Positions 52,185 through 61,324 of a stretch of 61,339 nucleotides of DNA are shown here, piece after piece. The position numbers were made by a program, and so were the translations under genes. The DNA lies in the NCBI RefSeq assembly GCF_000818195.1, contig NZ_JTHL01000001.1, forward strand, positions 4,154,404 through 4,215,742. The letters are read 5' to 3'. The notes under the pieces are model-generated. The model saw only the letters and a program-made list of their open reading frames with translations. It was not told the origin of the DNA and ran no database searches. Origin of the DNA: Streptomyces sp. 150FB (GTDB lineage Bacteria; Actinomycetota; Actinomycetes; Streptomycetales; Streptomycetaceae). The number at the start of each line of letters is the position of its first letter. Within the stretch, counting starts at the first letter, position 1.

Positions 52185-53677
52185 GGGTGGCTCTCCATCG
52201 CTGGTTCGGGATCCGACTCGCCCTGTCCCAGAGGGAGTTCGACGGTGAAGACGGCGCCGCCTTCCGGACCGTTCGCCGCGCGGATGGTGCCGCCGTGCAG
52301 GTGGACGTTCTCCGCTGTGATGGCAAGTCCAAGACCGCTGCCCTCGGTTCTGGTCCGGGCGGTGTCCGATTTGTAGAAACGGTCGAAGACGTGGGGCAGG
52401 ACGCTGTCCGGGATGCCCGGCCCGCTGTCCAGCACCTCGATGACCGCCTGCCGTCCCCCGGTCCCGGGGTGGTCCTCCACGGACAGGCGCAGCCGTACGG
52501 GGAGTTCGCCGTGGCGCAGCGCGTTTCCGACCAGGTTCGCGACGATCACATCGAGGCGGCGCGGGTCGACGCGGCCGCGGAGCGCGCCGGGCAGGGGCAG
52601 TTGGGTGTCCACCGTCTCCAGCCAGGCGCGGTTGGTGAGCGTACGCCGGACGGATTCGGCGAGGTCGATGTCGTCCAGGTTCAGGCCGGCAGCGCCCGCG
52701 TCGAAACGGGAGATCTCCATCAGGTCTTCGACCAGGCGGGCCAGCTTGACGGTTTCCTCGCTGATGAGGCGCACCGCGGTGGCGGTGTTGGGATCGAGGT
52801 GGGCCGCGTTCTGGTCGAGGATGTCGGTGACCGCCAGGGTGGCTGCCAGCGGGGTGCGCAGTTCGTGCGATACGTCGGCGGCGAAGCGGCGGGCACGTGC
52901 CTCCATGCGCCGCAACTCGGCCACGGTGCCCTCCAGGGCCGCGGCTGTCTCGTTGAACGTGCGTGACAGGTCGGCGAGTTCGTCGGTGCCGTTGACGGCG
53001 AGCCGGGTGTCCAGGTGGCCTTCGGCGATGCTGCGGGTGGCGCCGCGCAGCGCTCGTACCGGCCGCAGTACGCCACGGGCGGCGAGCAGCGCGAGCAGGA
53101 CGGCCAGAACCAGGGCGGGTACGGTGGCCCGCTCGACGGCGGGGACCAGGGCCTGGACGTAGGAGAGTTCGGTGGTCTGCGGCACCGTCAGGAAGACCGC
53201 GAGGCCGGAGGGTTCGGACACGTTCGGCAGCGACGTGCCGAAGGTGACCGGCAGGCCGATGACGAGTGCGGGGCGGCCGTTCGTCGTCACACGTTGGAAG
53301 ACGGTGGCTGTCCGGGAGCGTACGGCCGTGCGCATGGCGGGCCTCAACTCGTCGAACGGGTCCTTCGGTGAGGAGGTGGCGCTCAGGTGGTCGTAGGTGG
53401 CCATGACGCGCCAGTTCCCCGACGGTTCGGAGCGGGCCACATCGGTGGCGAGGGCGGCCAGTTGGGCCTGGTTCGGAGGAAAGCTGAGGCCGGCCGCGAG
53501 GTCGTTGACGTGATCCCGGAACTGCCCGATCACGGTGTCCTGGCTCTGCTGGAGTACGCCGGTACGCGCTTCCCGGAACGTCAGGGCGCCGGTGGTCAGG
53601 GTGGCGACGGCGGCGACCAGCAGGAAGGCCGTCAGCAGCCGGCCGCGCAGACCGCGCAGCAGCGGTGGGGCTTTCAC
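52181..53677 (-). CDS. Sensor histidine kinase (HisKA)
   Basis: 498 residues from GTG 53677, overlapping the regulator stop (GTGA). Helix 1 (LLTAFLLVAAVATLTTGAL), an extracellular domain of ~130 residues, helix 2 (VPALVLAVLLALLAARG), HAMP (LRPVRALRGATRSIAEGHL), the phospho-His motif FAADVSHELRTPLAA, then HATPase motifs VGNALRHG and DSGPGIP and GSGLGLAI. The structure resembles MtrB/CseC-like envelope sensors. With the divergent ABC operon next to it, the system may sense what that pump handles. Confidence 0.93.
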   Translation of the reverse strand: MKAPPLLRGLRGRLLTAFLLVAAVATLTTGALTFREARTGVLQQSQDTVIGQFRDHVNDLAAGLSFPPNQAQLAALATDVARSEPSGNWRVMATYDHLSATSSPKDPFDELRPAMRTAVRSRTATVFQRVTTNGRPALVIGLPVTFGTSLPNVSEPSGLAVFLTVPQTTELSYVQALVPAVERATVPALVLAVLLALLAARGVLRPVRALRGATRSIAEGHLDTRLAVNGTDELADLSRTFNETAAALEGTVAELRRMEARARRFAADVSHELRTPLAATLAVTDILDQNAAHLDPNTATAVRLISEETVKLARLVEDLMEISRFDAGAAGLNLDDIDLAESVRRTLTNRAWLETVDTQLPLPGALRGRVDPRRLDVIVANLVGNALRHGELPVRLRLSVEDHPGTGGRQAVIEVLDSGPGIPDSVLPHVFDRFYKSDTARTRTEGSGLGLAITAENVHLHGGTIRAANGPEGGAVFTVELPLGQGESDPEPAMESHP

Positions 53678-54375
53678 CGGGACGTGAACCGGTAGCCGAA
53701 CCCGCGCACGGTCTGGATGAAGCGCGGCTGTCCGGGTACCTCGCCCATCTTGGTGCGCAGCCGCTTGACGCAGGCGTCCACCAGCCGTGAGTCGCCGTGG
53801 TAGCTGTGCTCCCACACCGCTTCGAGCAACTGCTGCCGGCTGAACACCTGGCCGGGCGAGGCGGACAGGGTGAGCAGGAGACGCAACTCGGACGGGGCGA
53901 GCGCGACGGGATCGCCCCGGCGGGTGACGGTCAGTCCGGCCCGGTCGATGGCCAGTTCGCCGTGTTCACCGTACGTCTCGGTCTTCGGTACGGATCCGTC
54001 GGCGGGTGCGCCGCCGACCCGGCGCAGGACCGCGCGGATGCGGGCTTCGAGCACCCGGGCCTGTACGGGTTTCACGACGTAGTCGTCGGCTCCCACTTCG
54101 AGCCCGATCACGATGTCCACGTCCTCGCCCCGGGCGGTCGCCATGATGATCGGAACCAGGTCGTCGGCCGCGCGGATACGTCGGCACACCTCCAGCCCGG
54201 ACATGCCGGGCAGCATCAGATCGAGCACCACGACGTCCGGCCGGAACGACTTGAGCTGTTCCAGCCCGTCCTCGCCCGTCCCGGCGGAGGCGACGTCGTG
54301 CCCCTGATAGCGCAGGGCGAGCTGGACGCCTTCACGGACAGCACGGTCGTCTTCGATGAGCAGGACACGCGGCAT
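53674..54375 (-). CDS. Response regulator, OmpR family
   Basis: 233 residues from ATG 54375. Receiver: LLIEDD, Asp52 in VVVLDLMLPGMSG, ATA and DYVVKP. The C-terminal winged helix shows LAPSELRLLLTLSASPGQVFSRQQLLEAVW and RTVRGFGYRF. First gene of the three-gene operon. It lies 212 bp from the divergent lipoprotein-ABC operon, the most likely target. Confidence 0.94.
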   Translation of the reverse strand: MPRVLLIEDDRAVREGVQLALRYQGHDVASAGTGEDGLEQLKSFRPDVVVLDLMLPGMSGLEVCRRIRAADDLVPIIMATARGEDVDIVIGLEVGADDYVVKPVQARVLEARIRAVLRRVGGAPADGSVPKTETYGEHGELAIDRAGLTVTRRGDPVALAPSELRLLLTLSASPGQVFSRQQLLEAVWEHSYHGDSRLVDACVKRLRTKMGEVPGQPRFIQTVRGFGYRFTSR

Positions 54376-54587
54376 GTGCTCAGTATCCACAGCAGACCGG
54401 GCCGGACCCGGCCCTGTTACCAGATGATCACATGCGCGCGAGCCCGGTGACGGGCGCCGAGGCGCGCCCCCGGGCGGCGAGACGGCTGTTGCCGTCTCAT
54501 CACACTCCGGGCCAGGTCCCATCACACCGCGGGCCCAGCCTGAACCACCATGACCGCGCGTCCCGGCCCCGGAAACGAGAAAATGCC

Positions 54588-55547
54588 ATGAACCTACCCA
54601 AAAACCTCCGCATTCCCACCGTTACCGCCGTGGCAGTCGCTCTGCTGCCACTCCTCGCCGCCTGTGGCGGTAACACGGCGAGTACGGCTTCCACGTCCGC
54701 CTCAGGGACGGCCGGCGCTGCCGGCACCGCCGGCACCACGAAGACAGCCGACGGGGTGGCGCAACTCACCGTCCCGGACGGCGCGGATGAGGCGACCAAG
54801 CAGACGTACATCGTCGAGAACACCCTCGCGTCCTGCATGAAGAAGAAGGGTTTCACCTACACACCACACGTGGCGACGGCGGAAACGGGCGACTCCGCCG
54901 GCTGGGCCGACGGTGAGGACTACGCGCTGGCGAAGAAGTCCCGACAGAAGTACGGGTTCGGCAATTACGCACCCGCCGTCTATCCCGACGATCCGAACGC
55001 TCCCTTCAGCAGAGCGTCGGGAAGGGTGTCGGGAAAGGCCGGCTTCACCTCCGACGACGACGAGAAGGGCTTCACCCCCGCTCAGTTGAAGGCTTACGAG
55101 GTCGCGCTGAGCGGCCCTCCGGCCAAGAGCAAGTGGGAGGAGAAGATCGGCGGATGCGAGGCGACGGCACGTGCCGCGGCGTACGGACCGCCGCTGAGCG
55201 CCGCCGCGGAGAAGAAGAAAGAGGACGCGCAGACCGAGCAGAACCGTGCGAACGGTCTTGAGCTCAACGGCGATACCCAACTGGTCCAACTCGCCCAGCA
55301 GTTCGCCGCGTGCCTGACGGCCCAGGGCATCGAGGTCAGCACCACCCAGCCCACCGGCATGGTCGACATGGTGCGGCTGGACCAGGACGTGCCGGAGAAC
55401 CACTTCGGCATGAGCAAGGAGGCCGCGCTGCCCCTGCTGACCAAGGAAATCGACATCTCCCTCAAGGACTTGGAGTGCGGCAGGAAGTTCCGGGCCGCGT
55501 ACTTCCCGAAGGAGAAGGCCCACCCGTACTACGGCGAGGACGCGTGA
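54588..55547 (+). CDS. Lipoprotein of the ABC operon
   Basis: 319 residues. Signal: IPTVTAVAVALLPLLAACG, lipobox LAAC. The mature part is low-complexity at first (Thr/Ala/Gly), then charged, with ENTLASCMKKKGFTYTPH and AACLTAQGIEVSTTQ as two Cys-containing blocks. This pattern I recognise from Streptomyces lipoproteins next to MacB-like pumps, though without a named family. It overlaps the adaptor gene by 4 bp. Role inferred as an external component of the transport or sensing system. Confidence 0.75.
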   Translation: MNLPKNLRIPTVTAVAVALLPLLAACGGNTASTASTSASGTAGAAGTAGTTKTADGVAQLTVPDGADEATKQTYIVENTLASCMKKKGFTYTPHVATAETGDSAGWADGEDYALAKKSRQKYGFGNYAPAVYPDDPNAPFSRASGRVSGKAGFTSDDDEKGFTPAQLKAYEVALSGPPAKSKWEEKIGGCEATARAAAYGPPLSAAAEKKKEDAQTEQNRANGLELNGDTQLVQLAQQFAACLTAQGIEVSTTQPTGMVDMVRLDQDVPENHFGMSKEAALPLLTKEIDISLKDLECGRKFRAAYFPKEKAHPYYGEDA

Positions 55548-57118
55548 ACCCTCTCAGCAGCCGCAAGCAACTGGGCGCCCTGGTGGGCGCGGTGATCCTG
55601 GTCGGCGCGGGTGGCTGGTTCGCCGGTACGCAGGTGCGTTCCCCGGCCGACGCCGCCGCCGCGCACCGCGCGCCGAAGGCCGGTCCTGTGACCGTAGCGG
55701 TCCAACTGCGGTCGCTCACAGCGACCGTGGTCACGACTGGGTCCGTCGAGTTCGCCTCGCCCAAGCCGCTCTCGCTGGCCGGCTCCGTCGGCACCGGGGC
55801 GACAGCGGCCGCGGACGGCGAGGGAGCCGAGCAGCGGGTCACCAAAGCACCGGTCGTCGGTGCCAAGGTCAAGGAGGGCGACGTACTGATGACGGTCAAC
55901 GGCCGCCCGGTGATCGCGCTGAGCGGATCCGTACCGATGTACCGCGCGCTGGGCCCCGGCACCTCCGGCGACGATGTGAAGCAGCTCCAGAAGGACTTGC
56001 GGGGGCTCGGCTTCGACCCCGGGGCGATCAGCGGAACTTACGGCCAGGGCACCGCGACGGCGGTCACCAACTTCTACAAGCACGAGGGATACGAAGCGCA
56101 GCAGCCGAGCGCCGACGACCAGCAGAAGCTGGGCCAACTGCAACAGGCGGTGTCCGCCGCCCAGGAGACGCTCCTCACCACCGGTGACAGCAGCACCGGT
56201 GACAGCAGCACCGGTGACAGCAGCACCGGTGACAGCAGCACCGGTGACAGCAGCACCGGTGACAGCACCGCCACAACGGAGACGGGCACACACGGCGGCA
56301 CGGACTCGCCGAGTTCGCCGAGTTCGCCGAGCCCGAAGTCCAGCACGGACACGCAGGTTCATCAGCTACAGCTCGATTCCGCGCACAAGGCGCTGGACAT
56401 GGCGAACGCCGCGCTCAGCACCTTCCAGGCCACTTACGGGACCAAGGTCCCGGCCGGCGAGGTCGTCTTCTTCCCGAAGCTGCCCGTACGGCTGGACAAG
56501 GTGACCGTGAAGGCAGGGGACAGCGTGTCCGACCAGATCGGCACGGTGACCAGCTCCGACCTGGTGGTGCAGGCCGTCGTCCCGGGTTCGGACGCCAAAC
56601 TGCTCCGGAAGGGCATGGCGGTCGAACTGACGACCACCGAGGGCAAGAAGGCGGAGGGCACCGTGTCCGCACTCGGCGCCGACGCCACGTCCTCCACGAC
56701 GCCCTCCACTTCGGCGGGCAGCGGCGACGGATCTGCCGGGACGACGTCGGAAGACACCGGCCCCGCAGCCGCCGGCACCTCCGCGGGTACCTCCGGCGCA
56801 TCCGACACCTCCGCCACCGACGCCTCGGCCCCGAAGCAGTTGCGTATCTCCATAACCGAACCAGGCCCGCTGGCCGGCCAGGCCGAAGCCTCCGTGAAGG
56901 TGAGCATCAAGATCGGCGCCTCGGACGGCAAGGTGCTGACCGTACCGGTCGCCGCGATCCGTACCTCGTCCGACGGGCAGGCCCGGGTGCAGGTCCAGCG
57001 CGACGGCAAGCTGACCGACGTACAGGTCACCGTCGGGCTCTCCGCGGCCGGGCTCGTCGAGGTCAAGCCGACCAGCGGCACACTGAAACAGGCCGACGAA
57101 GTGGTGGTGGGCGAATGA
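55544..57118 (+). CDS. Efflux adaptor (MFP/HlyD-like) with peptidoglycan-binding domain
   Basis: 524 residues from GTG 55544. One N-terminal membrane helix (LGALVGAVILVGAGGWFAG). The first half has the barrel-lipoyl pattern (VVTTGSVEFASP, KVKEGDVLMTVNGRPVIAL), then a peptidoglycan_binding_1 unit (GDDVKQLQKDLRGLGFDPGA). A helical hairpin follows, interrupted by a TGDSS repeat (56180-56269). The C-terminal half repeats the lipoyl/barrel elements (ITEPGPLAGQAEASVKVSIK). Expected to link the MacB-like pump to the cell wall. It overlaps both neighbours. Confidence 0.85.
   Translation: MNPLSSRKQLGALVGAVILVGAGGWFAGTQVRSPADAAAAHRAPKAGPVTVAVQLRSLTATVVTTGSVEFASPKPLSLAGSVGTGATAAADGEGAEQRVTKAPVVGAKVKEGDVLMTVNGRPVIALSGSVPMYRALGPGTSGDDVKQLQKDLRGLGFDPGAISGTYGQGTATAVTNFYKHEGYEAQQPSADDQQKLGQLQQAVSAAQETLLTTGDSSTGDSSTGDSSTGDSSTGDSSTGDSTATTETGTHGGTDSPSSPSSPSPKSSTDTQVHQLQLDSAHKALDMANAALSTFQATYGTKVPAGEVVFFPKLPVRLDKVTVKAGDSVSDQIGTVTSSDLVVQAVVPGSDAKLLRKGMAVELTTTEGKKAEGTVSALGADATSSTTPSTSAGSGDGSAGTTSEDTGPAAAGTSAGTSGASDTSATDASAPKQLRISITEPGPLAGQAEASVKVSIKIGASDGKVLTVPVAAIRTSSDGQARVQVQRDGKLTDVQVTVGLSAAGLVEVKPTSGTLKQADEVVVGE
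56180..56269 (+). repeat. Six 15-bp tandem repeats encoding TGDSS
   Basis: The unit ACCGGTGACAGCAGC occurs five times exactly and a sixth time with one change, inside the adaptor gene. It is in frame, so copy number changes keep the reading frame and alter linker length. Confidence 0.9.
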
Positions 57119-57891
57119 CCACCGGCCCCACCCCTGCTCCCACCTCTGCCACCACTGTTGCGACAACCGACCGGCCCGGGCCGGACAACGGCGGTGCCGG
57201 CCCGGACGCCGTCATCGAACTCACCGATGTGGAGCGGACCTTCGACTCCCAACCGCCCGTGCGCGCGCTGCGCGGTGTGAACCTGACCGTACGACGCGGC
57301 GAACACCTCTCCGTCGTCGGCCCTTCGGGCTCCGGGAAGTCGACGCTGCTCAACACGCTCGGCCTGCTCGACCGGCCCACCGCCGGCTCGTACCGGCTGG
57401 ACGGGGTGGAGACCACCGGGCTCGGAGACCTCGAACGCACCGCGCTGCGCGGCAGCCGGATCGGGTTCGTCTTCCAGTCCTTCCACCTGTTGCCGTACCG
57501 GACCGTGGACGAGAACGTCATGCTGGCGGAGGCGTACCGCAGACCCCGCCCCGGTCTCGGCCGGGCGGGCCGCCTCGCCCGCGCCCGCCAGACGCTGGAC
57601 CGCGTGGGGCTCGGGCACCGGTCGGGCTTCAGGCCCGACCGGCTGTCCGGCGGAGAGCGCCAACGGGTCGCCATCGCAAGGGCGTTGATCAGCGATCCCG
57701 CCCTGCTGCTCTGCGACGAGCCCACCGGCAACCTCGACAGCGAAAACACACTCTCCGTGCTGGAACTCTTCGACGACCTCTGCGCCCAGGGCATGACCCT
57801 GGTGCTGATCACCCACGACGAAGCGGTCAGCCGCCGGGCGGGACAGCGCGTACGGATCACCGATGGCCGCCTCACCCTGGAGACCGAGTGA
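57115..57891 (+). CDS. ABC ATPase, MacB/LolD type
   Basis: 258 residues: Walker A GPSGSGKST, Q loop FVFQSFHLLPYRTVDENV, signature LSGGERQRVAIARAL, Walker B LLLCDEPTGNLDS, His switch LITHDE. DEPTGNLDS is characteristic of the LolD/MacB/FtsE group. The N-terminal ~35 residues are Thr/Pro-rich and disordered. Overlaps both neighbours by 4 bp. Confidence 0.95.
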   Translation: MTTGPTPAPTSATTVATTDRPGPDNGGAGPDAVIELTDVERTFDSQPPVRALRGVNLTVRRGEHLSVVGPSGSGKSTLLNTLGLLDRPTAGSYRLDGVETTGLGDLERTALRGSRIGFVFQSFHLLPYRTVDENVMLAEAYRRPRPGLGRAGRLARARQTLDRVGLGHRSGFRPDRLSGGERQRVAIARALISDPALLLCDEPTGNLDSENTLSVLELFDDLCAQGMTLVLITHDEAVSRRAGQRVRITDGRLTLETE

Positions 57892-59150
57892 AACGCGCGA
57901 CAAGGGCGTCATCGGCGGGGGTACGTATCGAACGCCCCTGGATGGACCCCCGCGACCTCTGGACGGAAGCCCTCGCGGGCGTCATGGCGCGCCCGGTACG
58001 GTCCGCGTTGACCACGCTCGGCACGGTGCTCGGCATCACCACGCTCGTCATCACCATCGGGGTGGCGTCCACCGCCGGAAACCAGATCGTCGGCCGGTTC
58101 GACGCGCTCACCGCGACCTCGGTGACCGTGGTGGTGCCGCCCGAGGCCGCCGGCGTCACCACCGACTCGGCGCCGCTGGTGAGTTGGTCGGGGACCGACG
58201 CGGTACGGCGGCTGGCCGGCGTGGACTCGGTCGCCGCCCTCGCCGACTCCACCCCGACGAACAGCGTTCAGGTACGTTCCAACGACGTGAACGCGCCCGG
58301 CGACCTCTCCGGCCAGACCCTGGCAGTGGTCGCCGCCTCGGCCGGGCTGCCCGCCGCCGTACACGGTGCGATGAGCGCGGGACGGTTCTACGACGCCGGC
58401 GACATCGCCCGGCGCGACCAGGTCGCGGTGCTCGGCGACCAGGCCGCCCGTCTCCTCGGCATCAGTCACGTGCAGGACGCCCCGGCGATCTTCTTCCAGG
58501 GCCAGTCGTACACCGTCATCGGCATTCTGGGCGGCATCAAGCGCGAACAGCGCCTGTCCACCGCTGTGATGCTCCCGCCCACCACCGCCGCGGACCGCCT
58601 CGGCCTGAAGGACGTCACGCGCGTACTGGTCAACACCGCCCTCGGCGCGGCCCAGCAGGTCGCGCACCAGACACCGATCGCCCTGGCGCCCGGCCACGGG
58701 GACTCCCTCACCGTCGTCGCGCCGGCCGACCTGTCCAAGGCCCGCGACGGCGTCCAGAACGACGTCAACGGTCTCTTCCTCGTCCTCGGCCTGGTCTCGC
58801 TCGTGGTCGGCGCGATCGGCATCGCCAACGTCACCCTGGTGACCGTGATGGAACGGGTCGGCGAGATCGGACTCCGCCGCGCCCTGGGCGCCTCACGTCG
58901 GCAGGTGGCCGGCCAGTTCCTGCTGGAGTCGACGACCATCGGCCTGCTCGGCGGCATCGTCGGCGCGGCCCTCGGCATCGCCGTCGTGGTGTGCGTCGCC
59001 GTCACCAAGCAGTGGACCCCGGTGCTCGACCTGCGCCTGGCTCTCGGCGCGCCACTCGCCGGAGCCCTCGTCGGCCTGCTCGCCGGCCTGTACCCCTCGC
59101 TGCGCGCCGCCCGAATGGAACCGGTGGACGCGCTGCGCGCACCGTCGTAA
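57888..59150 (+). CDS. MacB/FtsX-type ABC permease
   Basis: 420 residues from GTG 57888. Helix 1 (ALTTLGTVLGITTLVITIGVAS), a large extracellular MacB_PCD domain, then three C-terminal helices with the FtsX pattern VTVMERVGEIGLRRALGASRRQVAGQFL and ending RAARMEPVDALRAPS. It completes a lipoprotein-adaptor-ATPase-permease unit. In Gram-positives such systems export peptides or lipids, or act as mechanotransmitters. No terminator is obvious after it. Confidence 0.93.
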   Translation: MKRATRASSAGVRIERPWMDPRDLWTEALAGVMARPVRSALTTLGTVLGITTLVITIGVASTAGNQIVGRFDALTATSVTVVVPPEAAGVTTDSAPLVSWSGTDAVRRLAGVDSVAALADSTPTNSVQVRSNDVNAPGDLSGQTLAVVAASAGLPAAVHGAMSAGRFYDAGDIARRDQVAVLGDQAARLLGISHVQDAPAIFFQGQSYTVIGILGGIKREQRLSTAVMLPPTTAADRLGLKDVTRVLVNTALGAAQQVAHQTPIALAPGHGDSLTVVAPADLSKARDGVQNDVNGLFLVLGLVSLVVGAIGIANVTLVTVMERVGEIGLRRALGASRRQVAGQFLLESTTIGLLGGIVGAALGIAVVVCVAVTKQWTPVLDLRLALGAPLAGALVGLLAGLYPSLRAARMEPVDALRAPS

Positions 59151-59475
59151 CGGACGCGAGACTGTACGGGGACCCGAGGCTGCGAAAGGAACGCCCGGAC
59201 GCTGTGGCGGGCGCGCCATCCCCGCAGGCGCGGGGAGCAGTTGTTCCGGAGCCGGTGCCTCTTCGCGCATGGGCCACCGACGCGTCGCGGCCAACGGTGT
59301 TGCGAAGTCGTCAGTTCATTGGCGTCGTGTCATGCGCCTGTAACAGGCGCTGACCTGGGCCGTTATGCGTGCCAGAGTCATCGCTGTCGCCGGTGGCCGT
59401 GTGAGCACCCGGGGGGTGAACGGGGTCTTTGCCACTGGATGCAGGACTACATACATCAAGAAGTAAAAGAGGGAC
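59151..59475. other. Intergenic 325 bp
   Basis: Apart from the CRISPR-type unit, a hairpin GCGCCTG/CAGGCGC (59334-59350, loop TAA) stands about 125 bp before the next gene and could end the ABC operon. AAGAAGTAAAAGAGGGACATG near 59459 supplies the ribosome site of the lipoprotein. Confidence 0.45.
59214..59242 (+). repeat. Second solitary CRISPR-type repeat
   Basis: The stretch contains CCATCCCCGCAGGCGCGGGG followed by AGCAG, which matches the unit at 6221-6249 over its core and forms the CCCCG/CGGGG hairpin of type I-E repeats. No neighbouring repeat or cas gene is present. Confidence 0.6.
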
Positions 59476-59970
59476 ATGATGCGTACGCGTACTGTTCGTT
59501 GGAGTGTGTCGGCTTCGCTGCTCGTGGCCGCGGGCCTGGCGTTGACCGCGTGTGACCCCGGTGATTCGGTCTCCGCGTCCGTCTCCTCCTCCGGCGGGTC
59601 CGGCTCGACCGCATCGAGCCGAACAACCGCGGCCACACCCCCGGCAGCGCAGCAGTCGTCGAAGGCGGGCGGGCTGCCCGTGCCCCCCGGGCCGGCGGAT
59701 CCGGACCTGAGGTGCACCAACCAGTACAGCTACGCGGGCGACTCCCGCGACAACGCCACCATCAACAGCATCGGTTCCGACACAGGCACCTGCCCCCCGG
59801 TAGTGCCGGACCAGTCGTCGCAGGCCGAAGACCGGCCCGCACCCCCCGGACCCGCCGACCCCGACCAGCGCTGCACCAACCAGTACAACTACGTGGGCGA
59901 CTCCCGCGACAACGCCACCATCAACAGCCTCGGCTTCGAATCCGGCACCTGCCCCCCGTTCAAGCCCTGA
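59476..59970 (+). CDS. Small lipoprotein with a duplicated module
   Basis: 164 residues; AGAGGGAC precedes the start codons. The signal (SASLLVAAGLALTAC) gives the lipid-anchored Cys. The mature part is a Ser/Thr linker and two ~55-residue copies of one module, each reading PPGPADPDxRCTNQY, then GDSRDNATINS and GTCPP. The copies differ at only a few positions, for example YSYAGDS and YNYVGDS. Each module has two Cys, probably one disulfide. No known domain is recognised. It stands as a single gene. Confidence 0.8.
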   Translation: MMRTRTVRWSVSASLLVAAGLALTACDPGDSVSASVSSSGGSGSTASSRTTAATPPAAQQSSKAGGLPVPPGPADPDLRCTNQYSYAGDSRDNATINSIGSDTGTCPPVVPDQSSQAEDRPAPPGPADPDQRCTNQYNYVGDSRDNATINSLGFESGTCPPFKP

Positions 59971-60022
59971 CCCTGGCATGTCGTGCGTACGGTAGGTCTC
60001 CCGGCCGCTTCGCAGCTCCGCC

Positions 60023-61324
60023 TCAGCCGATGGTGACGACACGCGCCCAGGACGGCGGGGTGCCCGGGACGTAATCGGGGTTCCTTTCCGCAACGCGGAC
60101 GGGACGAGGAAAGAGACCGACGACGGTGCGGCAGGGCGGTCGCGCGGAGGGCCAGGGTGTCTGGCCGTCCGTCAGGGCGACGATCACGTCCGGACGCGGC
60201 CGGGAGCGGAGTGCCCGGGCGAAACCGGAGCGCAGATCCGTACCGCCGCCACCGACCAGTTCGATGTTCTCCGCACGGCAGAGCGGGATGGCGATCCCGG
60301 CCGCCGCGTCGCACGAGATCACCGAGACCAGGTCACGCCGCCCGCCCACCGCACGCGAGATCGCCGCCACCTCCAGCAGCGCGCTGCCCAGCTCGGCGTC
60401 GCTCACCGATCCGGAGGTGTCGATCACGACGCAGACCCGGGGCGGCATACGGCGCAGGCTCGGCAGCAGCACTCCGGGGACACTGGCCGAGCGCCGGGAC
60501 GGGCGCCGGTAGCTGTGGTTCTCGCCCACCCCCGGCGCACTCGCCGCGGAGCGCATCGCCGCCCCCAGCAAACGCGCCCACGGCTGCGGCGGTTGGAACG
60601 CCTCGTCGGCCCACCGGCGCCATCCCTCCGGAGCGGCGCCCGGCCGGCCCCTGATCCCTTCGGCGACCCGGAAACGGACCGCGTCCCGCTGCTGCTCGCT
60701 CAGCCCGTGTGCGCCGTCGGGCCCCAACTCCCACGGCCGGCCCTGCCCGTCGGCACCACTACCGCAGTCCAGCCAGGCCAAGTCCGCGGTGAGCCCTGAC
60801 ATCGACGCCGTCCGCAGGTACTCCTCCATCAGCAGCCCGAAGGGCAGCCGCAGCAGAGACGGCAGCACCGCCCCGGTGGGCAGCAGCAGCCCTTCACCGT
60901 AGATGTCGTCGTTGATCTCGAAGTCGGCGGCGATGTTGCGCCGCAGCCGCTCGCCCGGCCCGTACTCCTCGTGCTCCCGCGCATACCGCTCGCCCCGCGC
61001 ATGATGGTCCCGGAGCAGATGCGAGACCTCGTGCACCCAGACGCCCGCCAACTCCTCGACCGGGGTGCGCGCCACGAAGCCGGGCGATACGTAGCAGCGC
61101 CAGTGCGCGTCCACCGCCATCGTCGGTACCGACCGGTCCTCCACCACATGCAGCGCGAAGAGTGCGCCGGCCAGGTAGGGACGTACCTTCACCGCGTGCA
61201 GCCGAGCGGCCAGCAACTTCTCCATGTCCAGCGGGAGTCCGGGCCGGCCGTACGCCGTCCCGGAGTCGGCCGGCGGCGTCGGTACGGTGGCCCGCACCGG
61301 ACGCGGCGGCGCGGGCCGGGCCAT
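60023..61324 (-). CDS. DUF2201-type metallopeptidase-like / VWA domain protein
   Basis: 433 residues from the ATG at 61324, close to the window edge, so an earlier start cannot be excluded. The first half has a zinc-peptidase signature WVHEVSHLLRDHH. The second half is a VWA-like domain with the metal site DTSGSVSDAEL and GGGTDLRSGFARAL. This pairing, usually next to a MoxR-type AAA ATPase, is known in bacteria as a putative chaperone/metallopeptidase system. The ATPase would lie to the right, outside the window. Cytoplasmic; substrate unknown. Confidence 0.85.
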   Translation of the reverse strand: MARPAPPRPVRATVPTPPADSGTAYGRPGLPLDMEKLLAARLHAVKVRPYLAGALFALHVVEDRSVPTMAVDAHWRCYVSPGFVARTPVEELAGVWVHEVSHLLRDHHARGERYAREHEEYGPGERLRRNIAADFEINDDIYGEGLLLPTGAVLPSLLRLPFGLLMEEYLRTASMSGLTADLAWLDCGSGADGQGRPWELGPDGAHGLSEQQRDAVRFRVAEGIRGRPGAAPEGWRRWADEAFQPPQPWARLLGAAMRSAASAPGVGENHSYRRPSRRSASVPGVLLPSLRRMPPRVCVVIDTSGSVSDAELGSALLEVAAISRAVGGRRDLVSVISCDAAAGIAIPLCRAENIELVGGGGTDLRSGFARALRSRPRPDVIVALTDGQTPWPSARPPCRTVVGLFPRPVRVAERNPDYVPGTPPSWARVVTIG

